From contig JAJUJM010000010.1 in assembly GCA_029265315.1 (NCBI GenBank), forward strand, positions 1 to 64,000: DNA of 64,000 nucleotides, given 5' to 3'. Below the pieces are notes generated by a model. That model saw only the letters and a program-made list of their open reading frames with translations, had not been told where the DNA came from and did no database searches. Below are positions 9,298 to 16,910 of the stretch, piece by piece (positions within the stretch are counted from its first letter, which is position 1; each line of letters begins with the position of its first letter). Source of the DNA: Actinomycetota bacterium (lineage in GTDB: Bacteria; Actinomycetota; Coriobacteriia; Anaerosomatales; PHET01). The position numbers were made by a program, and so were the translations under genes.

Positions 9298-9714
9298 TCA
9301 GTCGTGGATGCCGACGAGTCGCCACGTGCTGCTCGTCCGGTCGAACGCGAGGTCATAGACCCCGCCCCGTGCGAGCACACGCCAGTACCGTCGTGATACG
9401 TGCCGGCGAGGGTCCCACCACGCGCGCTCAGACGACCACGACTGCAGCACCGCATCGATCCGAAAGCGGCGACCGGCCCGCACGAACGCGCGCGGACAGC
9501 CACGATCGGGGTCCCACTCGACGACGACGTCTTCTGCGACACACTTCGGTGTCGGCGAAGCGTCGCGACAGACGATCTCCGACGCGCGCATGACCCACGG
9601 GCTCGCGAGGAGCTCAAGCAGAACCGGAAGCCGGGATGCGTGGCTCTCGAACAGGTCGAGCGTCTGTCCATAGCGCGTGGCGCTGAAGCCCTTGATCTCG
9701 GAGTTACGACCCAC
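9298..9714 (-). CDS. DUF6504-like protein, first gene of the SOS-controlled dnaE2 unit
   Basis: The C-terminal half (about residues 85-138) resembles the DUF6504 domain seen beside translesion polymerases in actinobacteria: RFRIDAVLQSW, a WWDPRR stretch, YWRVLARGGVYDLAFD and WRLVGIHD. The biochemical role of that domain is not known. The start is uncertain. I chose the GTG at 9714 because GGGAGG lies four bases upstream and because the probable transcription start is near 9760. The ATG at 9732 is the alternative. A longer open frame reaches 9816 but would include the promoter. Family assignment is from memory of the motif. Confidence 0.65.
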   Translation of the reverse strand: MGRNSEIKGFSATRYGQTLDLFESHASRLPVLLELLASPWVMRASEIVCRDASPTPKCVAEDVVVEWDPDRGCPRAFVRAGRRFRIDAVLQSWSSERAWWDPRRHVSRRYWRVLARGGVYDLAFDRTSSTWRLVGIHD

Positions 9715-9766
9715 CACACCTCCCGATTCCATGAGGACGGAACACTCCAACCCGACGGACCCGAGC

Positions 9767-9795
9767 ATCGTATCGAACGTATGTTCGTATATCAA
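9767..9795 (-). promoter_or_regulatory. Promoter with perfect SOS (LexA) box for the dnaE2 unit
   Basis: On the minus strand, TTGATA (9790-9795) and TACGAT (9767-9772) are separated by exactly 17 nt. The spacer contains CGAACATACGTTCG (9774-9787). This matches the Gram-positive/actinobacterial LexA consensus CGAAC-N4-GTTCG without mismatch. LexA bound here would block RNA polymerase, so the downstream genes should be DNA-damage inducible. Confidence 0.85.
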
Positions 9796-9860
9796 GGTAC
9801 AGGGGTGGTATGACAACGCGGCTCACGGCATGAGAGGTTCAGGGCCGGGAGAGGTGGACT

Positions 9861-11201
9861 TCAGTTCGACCCGATGACGGCTTTCTCACGGCGCGGCCGA
9901 GTCATCGTGTCATGGACGACGACGGTGACCTCACCAGCGTCAAGCGCGGCGAACAACGCCTGGACCACCGTCGGGTCGAACTGGCTGCCCGCGCAACGGA
10001 GAAGTTCAGCTCGGGCGGCTTCGACCGGGATGGGTGTCCGGTACGGACGCTCCGATGTCATGGCATCGAAGGCGTCGGCCACCGTCAGGACGCGCGCCAG
10101 AAGAGGGATCCGTTCACCGGCCAGCCCGTCCGGGTAGCCGCTGCCGTCCCAGCGCTCGTGGTGCCCTCGCACGACGGGCATGAGTCCGGCGAGGAAGGGG
10201 ACCGTCTCCACGATATGCCCTCCCATCGCCGAGTGCTCGGCCATCACATCGAACTCAGCTTCCGTCAGCTTGCCAGGCTTCAGCAGGATGGATTCCGGTG
10301 TCCCGATCTTGCCCACATCGTGGAGCAGCCCGGCCCGCTCGACGTCTCGTACCTGCTCGTCCGTCAATCCGAGCCGACGCGCGATCGCGACCGCGTAATC
10401 GGTCACCGCTATCGAGTGCCGAGCGGTGTAGCTGTCTTTCGCATCCACCGCACTCACAAGGGCCTGCAGGGTCCCGACTGAGTGGAGCTCGATGTCCTCC
10501 ATCGAATCCCTGAGGCGCCGATGGACCTCCGCGAGAGCGCCCTTGACGTTCGTCAGTTCATCGGCGGTGCGTTTCACCAGAGTCAGCTGCAGGAAGTACG
10601 CCGGAACCGATCCAAGGAGGATGATGGACCACATCAGGACGAGGAAGCGGTTGATGGCCTGTTCGACCAACGTGTAGTCCTGGTAGATCTCGAAGACGCC
10701 GACGATCTCGCCATTTCGCATGAGGGGCGCATAGACCTCGATGAGGGAACCGACCTCTGCTAGCTGTGCCGAGTTCTCGAGGCGCTCTTTCGGCTCGACC
10801 TCGACCTTGGTCTCCCCTTCCAGGGCGGCCCGGAGTGATGGATGGTCGGAAAAAGCCCTTCCCTCGCCCTGACCTTCGGAGGAGTACAGGAGCACGCCGT
10901 CCGTGTTCCACAACTTGACCGCGGTGATCCCGGCATCCTTGAGATCGCCGCCCGAGATCGCGCTCAGATCCTCTCGGAGCTGCGCCGGAATCGGGAACTT
11001 GGACAGGTCCGTCGTACCGACGGCGTGCGTGACGATGGTGTCGGCGGTCGCCAACGCGGTCCTCGCCGCGACCGAGGCGAAGAGGTCCCTCACGGCCACG
11101 GTGATCGCGAGCCCCAAGATGAGCGCCATCACCACGACGAACGCCAACGACCTCAAAGCGAATTGCTGGACGACAGAGAGCCGTTTCACGCGATCATCCA
11201 A
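9861..11201 (-). CDS. Membrane sensor HD-GYP protein, probable c-di-GMP phosphodiesterase
   Basis: The 446-residue protein has one membrane helix at about residues 15-37 and a second near 183-209. They flank an extracytoplasmic sensor of about 145 residues. A cytoplasmic linker and an HD-GYP domain (about 245-420) follow. The HD-GYP signature is complete: LLHDVGKIGTPE, EHSAMGGHIV, HHERWDGSGYPDGL and ADAFDAMTSERPYR. It should therefore be an active metal-dependent c-di-GMP hydrolase. The first codon is TTG at 11201, overlapping the DtxR-type gene by 8 bp; GTG at 11189 is an equally good start. The sensor ligand is unknown. Confidence 0.88.
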   Translation of the reverse strand: MDDRVKRLSVVQQFALRSLAFVVVMALILGLAITVAVRDLFASVAARTALATADTIVTHAVGTTDLSKFPIPAQLREDLSAISGGDLKDAGITAVKLWNTDGVLLYSSEGQGEGRAFSDHPSLRAALEGETKVEVEPKERLENSAQLAEVGSLIEVYAPLMRNGEIVGVFEIYQDYTLVEQAINRFLVLMWSIILLGSVPAYFLQLTLVKRTADELTNVKGALAEVHRRLRDSMEDIELHSVGTLQALVSAVDAKDSYTARHSIAVTDYAVAIARRLGLTDEQVRDVERAGLLHDVGKIGTPESILLKPGKLTEAEFDVMAEHSAMGGHIVETVPFLAGLMPVVRGHHERWDGSGYPDGLAGERIPLLARVLTVADAFDAMTSERPYRTPIPVEAARAELLRCAGSQFDPTVVQALFAALDAGEVTVVVHDTMTRPRREKAVIGSN

Positions 11202-11832
11202 CCGTCACGAGTCCGGCGACCTCGCCTGAAACCGGTTGCGCCACGCCATCGATCTCCAAGGTCAGCGGTCCGCCGAAGGGCTCCTTGGCCAGCAGTCGGA
11301 TGTGAGCTCCCGGCTTGAGCCCTATACGTCCAAGGTATCCCAGCGTCTGGTCGTCCTCTGTGACACGGATCACTGAGCCCTCTTCGCCGATCTCGAGGTC
11401 GGACAAGCGCCGCCCTGTCACTTCGTCGAAGGTGCCGTCGGCGCCCGGGATGGGATGGCCATGGGGACATACGACCGGGTCTCCCAAGAAGCGCTCAAGA
11501 GCGATGAGGACGCGTGGCGATAGAGCGTGCTCCAAGAGGCAGGCGTCCTCGTGGGCCGCGTCCCAATCCAAGCCAAGAACATCCACGAGGAAACGCTCGG
11601 CGACCCGGTGTCGCCGGACGATGTCGAGCGACGCCGCCATACCGGCGTCGGTGAGCAGCACCGAAGTACCCTCGCGACGGATCAGCCCCCGGTCCTCCAG
11701 ACGTTTGAGCGTGGCCGTCACCGTCGGCCCAGAGACCTCCATCGCGTCGGCGATCCGCCCGGGACGCACAGGTCGGTCCTGACCCAGCTTGTAGATGGCC
11801 TCGAGGTACTCTTCCAGGGTGGAGGTCGGCAT
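11194..11832 (-). CDS. DtxR/MntR-family metal-dependent transcriptional regulator
   Basis: The 212-residue protein has an N-terminal winged helix (TSTLEEYLEAIYKLG, with recognition helix around SGPTVTATLKRLEDRG). The dimerisation and metal-binding domain contains HRVAERFLVDVLG and EDACLLEHALSP, and a C-terminal SH3/FeoA-like domain (about 140-212) completes it. These proteins repress iron or manganese genes when loaded with metal. CPHGHPIPG is typical of the family. The ATG at 11832 has AAGGA eight bases upstream. Metal specificity cannot be read from the sequence. Overlap with the HD-GYP gene links metal status to c-di-GMP turnover, by inference. Confidence 0.88.
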   Translation of the reverse strand: MPTSTLEEYLEAIYKLGQDRPVRPGRIADAMEVSGPTVTATLKRLEDRGLIRREGTSVLLTDAGMAASLDIVRRHRVAERFLVDVLGLDWDAAHEDACLLEHALSPRVLIALERFLGDPVVCPHGHPIPGADGTFDEVTGRRLSDLEIGEEGSVIRVTEDDQTLGYLGRIGLKPGAHIRLLAKEPFGGPLTLEIDGVAQPVSGEVAGLVTVG

Positions 11833-12015
11833 GATCCGTCCTTCTTCGACCGGACAGAATTCGTATTCGCTAAGACCATACCACGCCTGCGTCCGGTACG
11901 AACTCCTCTCCTCCGGCAGCTCCACTCTCACACTACCTTTCATCCATCATTGCGACCCGTCCAGCTCTCATATAGGACCGTACAGCGCGTTTCACGACAT
12001 TTCGCTGCATGTGCG

Positions 12016-12044
12016 TTGACACGTGCGTGCAGTACGGGTACAGT
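12016..12044 (+). promoter_or_regulatory. Strong sigma70-type promoter of a noncoding RNA gene
   Basis: A perfect -35 TTGACA (12016-12021), a 17-nt spacer and -10 TACAGT (12039-12044) predict a start near 12051. That is exactly where the closing helix of the RNA begins. The rest of the 478-bp gap 11833-12310 (11833-12015) holds only the upstream region of the dtxR-type gene, and no ORF is convincing there. Confidence 0.7.
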
Positions 12045-12050
12045 ACGTCT

Positions 12051-12266
12051 TGTCCCGAGAAGTCGGACGCAGCAAGACTCCGGAAGATGGTGTACCAGCA
12101 GCCGCCGGAGAGGGACCGAGGAAGGTCGGCAAGCCGTGAGGTGGCCGACACGGAGACGGATCCTCGATGGAGGGAAACCCGAAAGGGCGCTCCGCAAGGA
12201 GCGTGGGAACCCGGTTCGAGTAGGAGACTTGTGGGCGAGGTTTCTCGGGACATCTCTTTTGTCCCG
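12051..12266 (+). ncRNA. Candidate structured noncoding RNA, about 200 nt, class unassigned
   Basis: The predicted transcript begins TGTCCCGAGAA (12051-12061), which is perfectly complementary over 11 bp to TTCTCGGGACA (12242-12252), closing the molecule. Inside are CAAG-A-CTC pairing with GAG-A-CTTG, CTCCGG/CCGGAG enclosing TGGT/ACCA, GTCGGC/GCCGAC, and CGCTCC-GCAA-GGAGCG with a GNRA loop. The 3' strand of the closing helix can alternatively pair with TGTCCCG at 12260-12266. No coding frame is convincing, and no plus-strand gene follows, so this looks like an independent RNA gene convergent with queD. The size and organisation resemble large standalone RNAs such as the raiA-motif class, but I cannot confirm membership. 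Confidence 0.6.
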
Positions 12267-12310
12267 TGCTCCCCTGTGTCGACTACGTTCGAGCCTCTTG
12301 ACCCCGCGTC

Positions 12311-12682
12311 CTAGGGCCGATAGGAGATTCGAGCAACAGGAGATTCCCAGACCACGACCTCGACCACGCGAACGCCGGAAGCGACCCTTTCTTCGAGCGC
12401 AGCGGCGATCACGCGGGCCAGGTTCTCCGCGGTCGGACTCACCGTGTCGAATGGTTCGACCTCATTGATCAGCACGTGGTCATAACGCCCAAGGACGGCG
12501 TTCAGGTCGGACTTCAGCGCTTTGAAGTCGTACAGGATGCCTATGTCATCGAGCTCAGCGCCCGCGACCGTCACCTCGACCTCCCACGTGTGACCATGCA
12601 GGTTCCGGCACTCACCGGGATAGCCGTAGAGTCGATGCGCCGCATCGAAGTGGCCTTTGACCGTGAGCTCGTACGTTCCCAT
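12311..12682 (-). CDS. queD: 6-carboxytetrahydropterin synthase (QueD family)
   Basis: This 123-residue protein belongs to the PTPS/QueD fold, which converts dihydroneopterin triphosphate to 6-carboxytetrahydropterin in queuosine synthesis. Zinc-binding histidines are visible in HFDAAHRL and NLHGHTWEVEV, with the catalytic cysteine in GECRNLHGH. A later PTAENLA segment and a glutamate near the C-terminus (VVVWESPVA) also fit. The ATG at 12682 has GGGAGG upstream. It is the last gene of the minus-strand run that starts at iscR, 26 nt after the RNase H gene. No other que gene is visible. Confidence 0.9.
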   Translation of the reverse strand: MGTYELTVKGHFDAAHRLYGYPGECRNLHGHTWEVEVTVAGAELDDIGILYDFKALKSDLNAVLGRYDHVLINEVEPFDTVSPTAENLARVIAAALEERVASGVRVVEVVVWESPVARISYRP

Positions 12683-12708
12683 CGCCGCCTCCCGCAAGGC
12701 GCATGCCT

Positions 12709-13164
12709 CTAGAAGAGCGTACCTTCGCTGCGCGACTCGTATGGACGGACAGGGTCACCGACCGTCGTTCGCATATCCATCGCCTCGTTGGCCAACGCGT
12801 CCGCCTCCGCATTCAGCTCACGCCGGATGTGCCTGACCGTGAAGCCATCAAGTGAGCCCAGAAGGTCCATGACTCGCCTGAACAGAGGTTTCAATCCGGG
12901 ATTCTTGACCTTGTAGGCCCCGAGAAGTTGCTTCACGACGAGTTCTGAATCGGCTTCCACCTCAACCGATCGATGACCCAGAGCCATGAGGTTCTCAAGT
13001 CCCCAGACCAAAGCGGTGTACTCCGCGACGTTGTTCGTGGCGATTCCCACGTACGCGCCCGCCCGACACACCGTCTCACCGTCGACCATGATCACGAAGC
13101 CAACGCCTGCTGGCCCGGGATTGCCGCGCGAGCCCCCATCGGTGCGCAGGATGACCCGACTCAC
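12709..13164 (-). CDS. Ribonuclease H-like protein (RNase HI family)
   Basis: The 151-residue product has RNase HI active-site motifs: RTDGGSRGNPGPAG with the first aspartate, NNVAEYTAL with the glutamate, VEADSELVVKQL with the second aspartate and NAEADALANEAMD with the last. It should cleave the RNA strand of RNA-DNA hybrids. The GTG at 13164 overlaps the stop of the zinc-ribbon gene (GTGA) and has ACGGAG upstream. The same Nif3, zinc-ribbon protein, RNase H order occurs in mycobacteria (Rv2230c-Rv2228c region), from memory. Confidence 0.9.
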   Translation of the reverse strand: MSRVILRTDGGSRGNPGPAGVGFVIMVDGETVCRAGAYVGIATNNVAEYTALVWGLENLMALGHRSVEVEADSELVVKQLLGAYKVKNPGLKPLFRRVMDLLGSLDGFTVRHIRRELNAEADALANEAMDMRTTVGDPVRPYESRSEGTLF

Positions 13165-13883
13165 GTGCTCTCCGTACGCACGACGATGAGACGACGACAT
13201 TGAGGGCACACACCGATGTCGGGGCCCGACTCCAGTTCGCGCACCCGCTCAGCCGGAAGGCTCATGTGACACGCGGTGCATGAGCCGCCGTCAAGGCGAC
13301 CGGCTCCGATACCACCCTTCGCGTCCCGGATCCTCTCGTAACGCGACACGAGATCCTCTCCGACTCGGGCCGCTTGGACGGCACGACGAGCGCGTAGCTC
13401 GGAGATCTCCGTCTGGATCGCACCCCCTACCTCACGGTAGCGCGCGATGAGGTCCTGCTCAGACTGCGACAGCTTCTCCAAGGCGTTGTCGACCGTCGCG
13501 ATCTGCGCACGGGCCTTGTCGATCCGCTCCATGAACTGGATCGACTCGACTTCGAGTTTGTCGACCCGGCGTTTGAGCCCATCCATCTCCCGCGTGAGCG
13601 CCTGGATCTGGCGGTGGTCCGTCGTGGCCATCACCTTGGCCTGCTCGGCTGCGATCTTCTCGGTGAGGGAGGAGATCTCGTCCTGGCGGGCCTTGAGCTC
13701 CGACGACAGTCTGCGCTCGAGCAGAACCGCTTTCTCGCGGATCGCGGAGGTCTCTTTCATCTTCGTGCGCGTCGTGAGGATGGCGCGCTTCTCAGGCAGG
13801 TCCTCCAAGCGCTTCTCCGCGCGTAGTATCTCAACGTCGATCGACTGGAGCTCGATCAGGGCTTCAGCGACATCGACCGTCAT
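13161..13883 (-). CDS. Coiled-coil zinc-ribbon protein (CdsZ/C4-type zinc finger family)
   Basis: About residues 5-175 of this 240-residue protein are a long antiparallel coiled coil, rich in Glu, Lys and Arg heptads. A C-terminal C4 zinc ribbon follows, with CTACHMSLP and CPQCRRLIVV. Homologues beside Nif3 are common in actinobacteria and other phyla; a precise molecular function is not established. The ATG at 13883 has AAGGAG six bases upstream and overlaps the Nif3 stop codon by 4 bp (ATGA). The open frame extends 39 codons further upstream without similarity. Confidence 0.85.
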   Translation of the reverse strand: MTVDVAEALIELQSIDVEILRAEKRLEDLPEKRAILTTRTKMKETSAIREKAVLLERRLSSELKARQDEISSLTEKIAAEQAKVMATTDHRQIQALTREMDGLKRRVDKLEVESIQFMERIDKARAQIATVDNALEKLSQSEQDLIARYREVGGAIQTEISELRARRAVQAARVGEDLVSRYERIRDAKGGIGAGRLDGGSCTACHMSLPAERVRELESGPDIGVCPQCRRLIVVRTEST

Positions 13884-15010
13884 CGGGTCTCCTTCTCGGG
13901 CGTCCACCATCCGGCGACAGGCGGCAGTTCGACCACCGGGCACGCATCGATCCCGGGCACCGCCCGGACCACGTCGGCCAACAGGCTGACGAGCGGCCAC
14001 TCAGAGACATCATGGCCGATCTCGACCACCGACAGCCCGCGTTCCACGGCTTCGGTCGCGTCATGATAACGCACCTCGCCCCCCACGAGGACATCCACCC
14101 CGGATGTCACAGCCTCGCCGACGAGCGAACCTGCCGACCCCGTCGCGAAGGCGGCCCTCTTGATCGATTTCGAAGGATCCCCCCAGACCCGCGGAGTGAT
14201 GCCGAAGGCCCTACCCGCACGCCAAGCGCACTCGGACAGGGTGATCGGCGTGTCCACCGACGCGACCATACCCAAGGCGGCGGCATTGCGCGCCCTTCGA
14301 ACCTCAGACACCACGATGAGCGGCTCCTCGTATGGATGGGCCGAACGCGCAGCGGCCATGACCCGCGGAACACGGTCGATCGAAGCGGTCATCTCGATTC
14401 GAACCTCTTCCGCGACGGCTTCCTCGCCCACGGCGCCGATGGAAGGGGACGCCGTACCGAGCGGAGTGAAGCGACCCGTCCCTGAGCAGGTGAAAGAGCA
14501 GCCGCTGTACGACCCGAGACTCCCTGCGCCGGCCGAGGACATCGCTTCAGTGATGCGTTCGGCCGCTGATGGCGGACAGTACACCGTGATCAGGGCCGTC
14601 TGCAGGACTCCCCTCTCAAGCGGCCCTTCCTGCTCGAACCCGAGCAGCTCCGGCAGTATCCGTTGCGCAGCAGGGTCACGGTCGAGGTTGGTATGTGCGT
14701 TCGCCAGAGCCACTCCCGAAGCGAGCGCGGCGTGGACGACGTCGCCTCCCCCAGGGGCTCCTGCGACCGGGACGACGGGAGCCAGGTACGCCGGATGGTG
14801 GGTGACCAACAGGTTCGCCCCACGCTCAGAAGCGATTCGCACCGCTTCCCTGTTCGGGTCGAGTGCAAGCACCACGCCGGTACAGGGCACGTTGCCGTCC
14901 CCCGCCAACAGGCCGACCCTATCCCACTCCTCCGCGTGCTCAGGCGGGAACGCACGATTGATGGCGGCGACTATGTCCGAGATGACAGGGATAGTCACAG
15001 CTGCACCCAT
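13880..15010 (-). CDS. Nif3-like dinuclear metal center hexameric protein
   Basis: The 376-residue protein has the long Nif3 form: two conserved halves flanking an inserted PII-like domain (about residues 125-225, ALITVYCPPSAAERITEAM onward). Metal-binding motifs include EEWDRVGLLAGD, LVTHHPAYL, ANAHTNLDRD, and near the end GGEVRYHDATEAVERG and EIGHDVSEWP. Databases often name it GTP cyclohydrolase 1 type 2, but the cellular role is not settled. Its start overlaps the PHP gene by 16 bp and its stop overlaps the zinc-ribbon gene by 4 bp. Confidence 0.9.
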   Translation of the reverse strand: MGAAVTIPVISDIVAAINRAFPPEHAEEWDRVGLLAGDGNVPCTGVVLALDPNREAVRIASERGANLLVTHHPAYLAPVVPVAGAPGGGDVVHAALASGVALANAHTNLDRDPAAQRILPELLGFEQEGPLERGVLQTALITVYCPPSAAERITEAMSSAGAGSLGSYSGCSFTCSGTGRFTPLGTASPSIGAVGEEAVAEEVRIEMTASIDRVPRVMAAARSAHPYEEPLIVVSEVRRARNAAALGMVASVDTPITLSECAWRAGRAFGITPRVWGDPSKSIKRAAFATGSAGSLVGEAVTSGVDVLVGGEVRYHDATEAVERGLSVVEIGHDVSEWPLVSLLADVVRAVPGIDACPVVELPPVAGWWTPEKETR

Positions 15011-15810
15011 CGCACCTTCCCCCTCCCCATCGGGAATGCAGCGACATCGTACCCCGCCTCACACATCGCAGCGTACGCATCGTGGATTCGATACCCGACC
15101 TCTTCGGGCGCATGCGCGTCCGAGCCCACTGTCGCCGATACCCCCGCACGACAGAACGTCGCCAGGAGCTCAGGGCAGGGATATATCTCTGAAACCGGCT
15201 TGCGTAGGCCCCCTGTCGACACCTCGATCATCACGCCGCCCTCGGCCGCCGCTCGAGCGGCCTCCTCATAGAGCGAGAGCACGTCTCTGGCAGGACGATG
15301 ACCGAACTTCTTCGGGAGGTCGGGATGTGCCATGACGTCGAACAGGCCGCTTTTCGCCGCGTCGCACCACGTCTCGAAGTATTCCACCCAGACGGCGTCG
15401 ACCCCCCGACGGTCCCATTCGTCAAGATGATCAGGACTGTCGAATGGCCACTCGCCCAAGAAGTGGACGCTCCCCAAGATGACCTCGACGCCAGCGGCTG
15501 TCGCGACCTCGCGTTGATGCGCCATCGCATCAGGTCGTTGCGGAAGCCAGTCCGCTTCGGCGCCGAGCACGACGTCCGTCCCGCGAACACGGACGGCATA
15601 CTCGCGAACTTCCTCTGCGTACGCCGCGAACCCCACGTCGTCCGGTGCGAACGAGCCGCCTTCGTTCAATGCGTCGGGCAACGGAAGGTGTTCGGTCAGC
15701 ACGATGCCCGTCAGGCCGCCAACGACCGCCGCCGAGATCACTTGGGCCGTCGTGCCGGTGGCGTGCCCACAGCGGGCGGTGTGCACGTGGCAATCGATCA
15801 ACTCGCGCAC
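14995..15810 (-). CDS. PHP-domain histidinol-phosphatase family protein (HisJ-like)
   Basis: This 271-residue protein starts VRELIDCHVHTARCGHA, the metal-binding PHP motif. It continues with LTEHLPLP, LGAEADWLP, LGSVHFLG, DVMAHPDL, EVSTGG and VGSDAHAPEEVG in family order. HisJ/HisK members dephosphorylate histidinol phosphate; hisC lies elsewhere in the window. However, the immediate context is Fe-S and tRNA metabolism, so another phosphoester substrate is possible. The GTG start overlaps the mnmA stop by 13 bp. Confidence 0.85.
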   Translation of the reverse strand: MRELIDCHVHTARCGHATGTTAQVISAAVVGGLTGIVLTEHLPLPDALNEGGSFAPDDVGFAAYAEEVREYAVRVRGTDVVLGAEADWLPQRPDAMAHQREVATAAGVEVILGSVHFLGEWPFDSPDHLDEWDRRGVDAVWVEYFETWCDAAKSGLFDVMAHPDLPKKFGHRPARDVLSLYEEAARAAAEGGVMIEVSTGGLRKPVSEIYPCPELLATFCRAGVSATVGSDAHAPEEVGYRIHDAYAAMCEAGYDVAAFPMGRGKVRWVQL

Positions 15811-16910
15811 TCGATGACCCCTCCGCCGATGACGACCTCATCACGGTAACAGACTACGCTCTGCCCCGGCGCCACCGCTCCTATGTCGTCGGCGAAATCC
15901 ACATCCAGCATGTCGCCCGCAACAGAGCATCGCGCCGAAACCGGACTCATCCGGTAGCGGACCATGACACTCAGGTCAGATTCGGTCTCGCCTCTCCAGA
16001 CGACATCCCTCGCCACCACGTGCAGAGCCCGAAGGGACTCCCTGGGCCCTACGATGAGGCGGTTCGCGACCGGGTCGATCCCGACGACGTACCAAGGCCC
16101 CCGCGGACCTGATATCCCAAGCCCTTTGCGCTGACCGATGGTGTAATTCGCCAGGCCGGCATGGCGCCCGATCACCCTCCCGTCCAGGTCGACCACCGGT
16201 CCCGGGACAACTGCTTCAGGGATGCGCGAAGCGACGATGGCAGCGTGATCTCCGCAGACCGCGAAACACGTGTCCTGGCTCTCCCGTTTTGCTGCGGTCG
16301 CAAGGCCCATCTCCGAAGCGATCCTGCGAACCTCGACCTTGGTGAGTCCGCCGAGCGGGAACAGGGTGTGTCGCAACTGCTCAGGCGTCAGGCGATAGAG
16401 GAAGTAGCTCTGGTCCTTCGACTCGTCCGCTCCACGAGCGAGCCACGGCTCACCGGCGGAGTCCCAGACGATGCGTGCGTAGTGCCCAGTCGCGAGAAAG
16501 TCGGCCCCCTGTGTCAGGGCCTTGGCGAGCAGGTCGGAGAACTTGAGGCGGTCGTTGCAGGTGATACAGGGATTCGGGGTCCTGCCGTGAGCGTACTCGG
16601 AGCAGAACGGCTCCACCACGTGGCGCTCGAACGCGTCACGGTAGTTCAGGCTGTAGTGAGGGATTCCGAGCGCATCGCACACGCGACGTGCGTCTCGGAC
16701 GGCCGAAACCGAACAACAGCCCCCATCGGCGGAATGCGACGGCCACAGCTGCATCGTGACGCCCACGACATCATAGCCCGCCTCCACGAGTAGAGCCGCG
16801 GCCACCGATGAGTCGACGCCACCACTCATCCCGACCCAGACACGGGGCACGCTACGACCGCCCTTCAAGCGCGCGGTGGACCTAGGCTCGCCGTGCTCTA
16901 CAGATCGCAT
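15798..16910 (-). CDS. mnmA: tRNA-specific 2-thiouridylase MnmA
   Basis: MnmA makes the 2-thio group of wobble uridine-34 in tRNA Lys, Glu and Gln, using sulfur relayed from IscS. The 370-residue product has the PP-loop SGGVDSSVAA near residue 30, the catalytic cysteine in NPCITCNDRLKF and the second active cysteine in ESQDTCF. It also shows TGHYARI, DQSYFLY, YTIGQRKGLG and the C-terminal beta-barrel. The ATG at 16910 has GGGGA upstream and overlaps iscU by 13 bp. Adjacency to iscS-iscU fits its sulfur supply. Confidence 0.95.
   Translation of the reverse strand: MRSVEHGEPRSTARLKGGRSVPRVWVGMSGGVDSSVAAALLVEAGYDVVGVTMQLWPSHSADGGCCSVSAVRDARRVCDALGIPHYSLNYRDAFERHVVEPFCSEYAHGRTPNPCITCNDRLKFSDLLAKALTQGADFLATGHYARIVWDSAGEPWLARGADESKDQSYFLYRLTPEQLRHTLFPLGGLTKVEVRRIASEMGLATAAKRESQDTCFAVCGDHAAIVASRIPEAVVPGPVVDLDGRVIGRHAGLANYTIGQRKGLGISGPRGPWYVVGIDPVANRLIVGPRESLRALHVVARDVVWRGETESDLSVMVRYRMSPVSARCSVAGDMLDVDFADDIGAVAPGQSVVCYRDEVVIGGGVIECAS

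Noticed and set aside
9715-9816. TTG-initiated extension of the DUF6504-like gene
   Set aside because: The extension would place the promoter and SOS box inside the coding region, upstream of the predicted transcription start.
12205-12225. GGTTCGAGT, tRNA T-loop-like sequence
   Set aside because: There is no acceptor, D or anticodon stem at tRNA spacing and no CCA; the segment fits inside the larger structured RNA.
11944-12468. Plus-strand open frames through 11527-12468
   Set aside because: They are Arg/Ser-rich read-through frames antisense to the dtxR-type gene and through the structured RNA, with no start signals.
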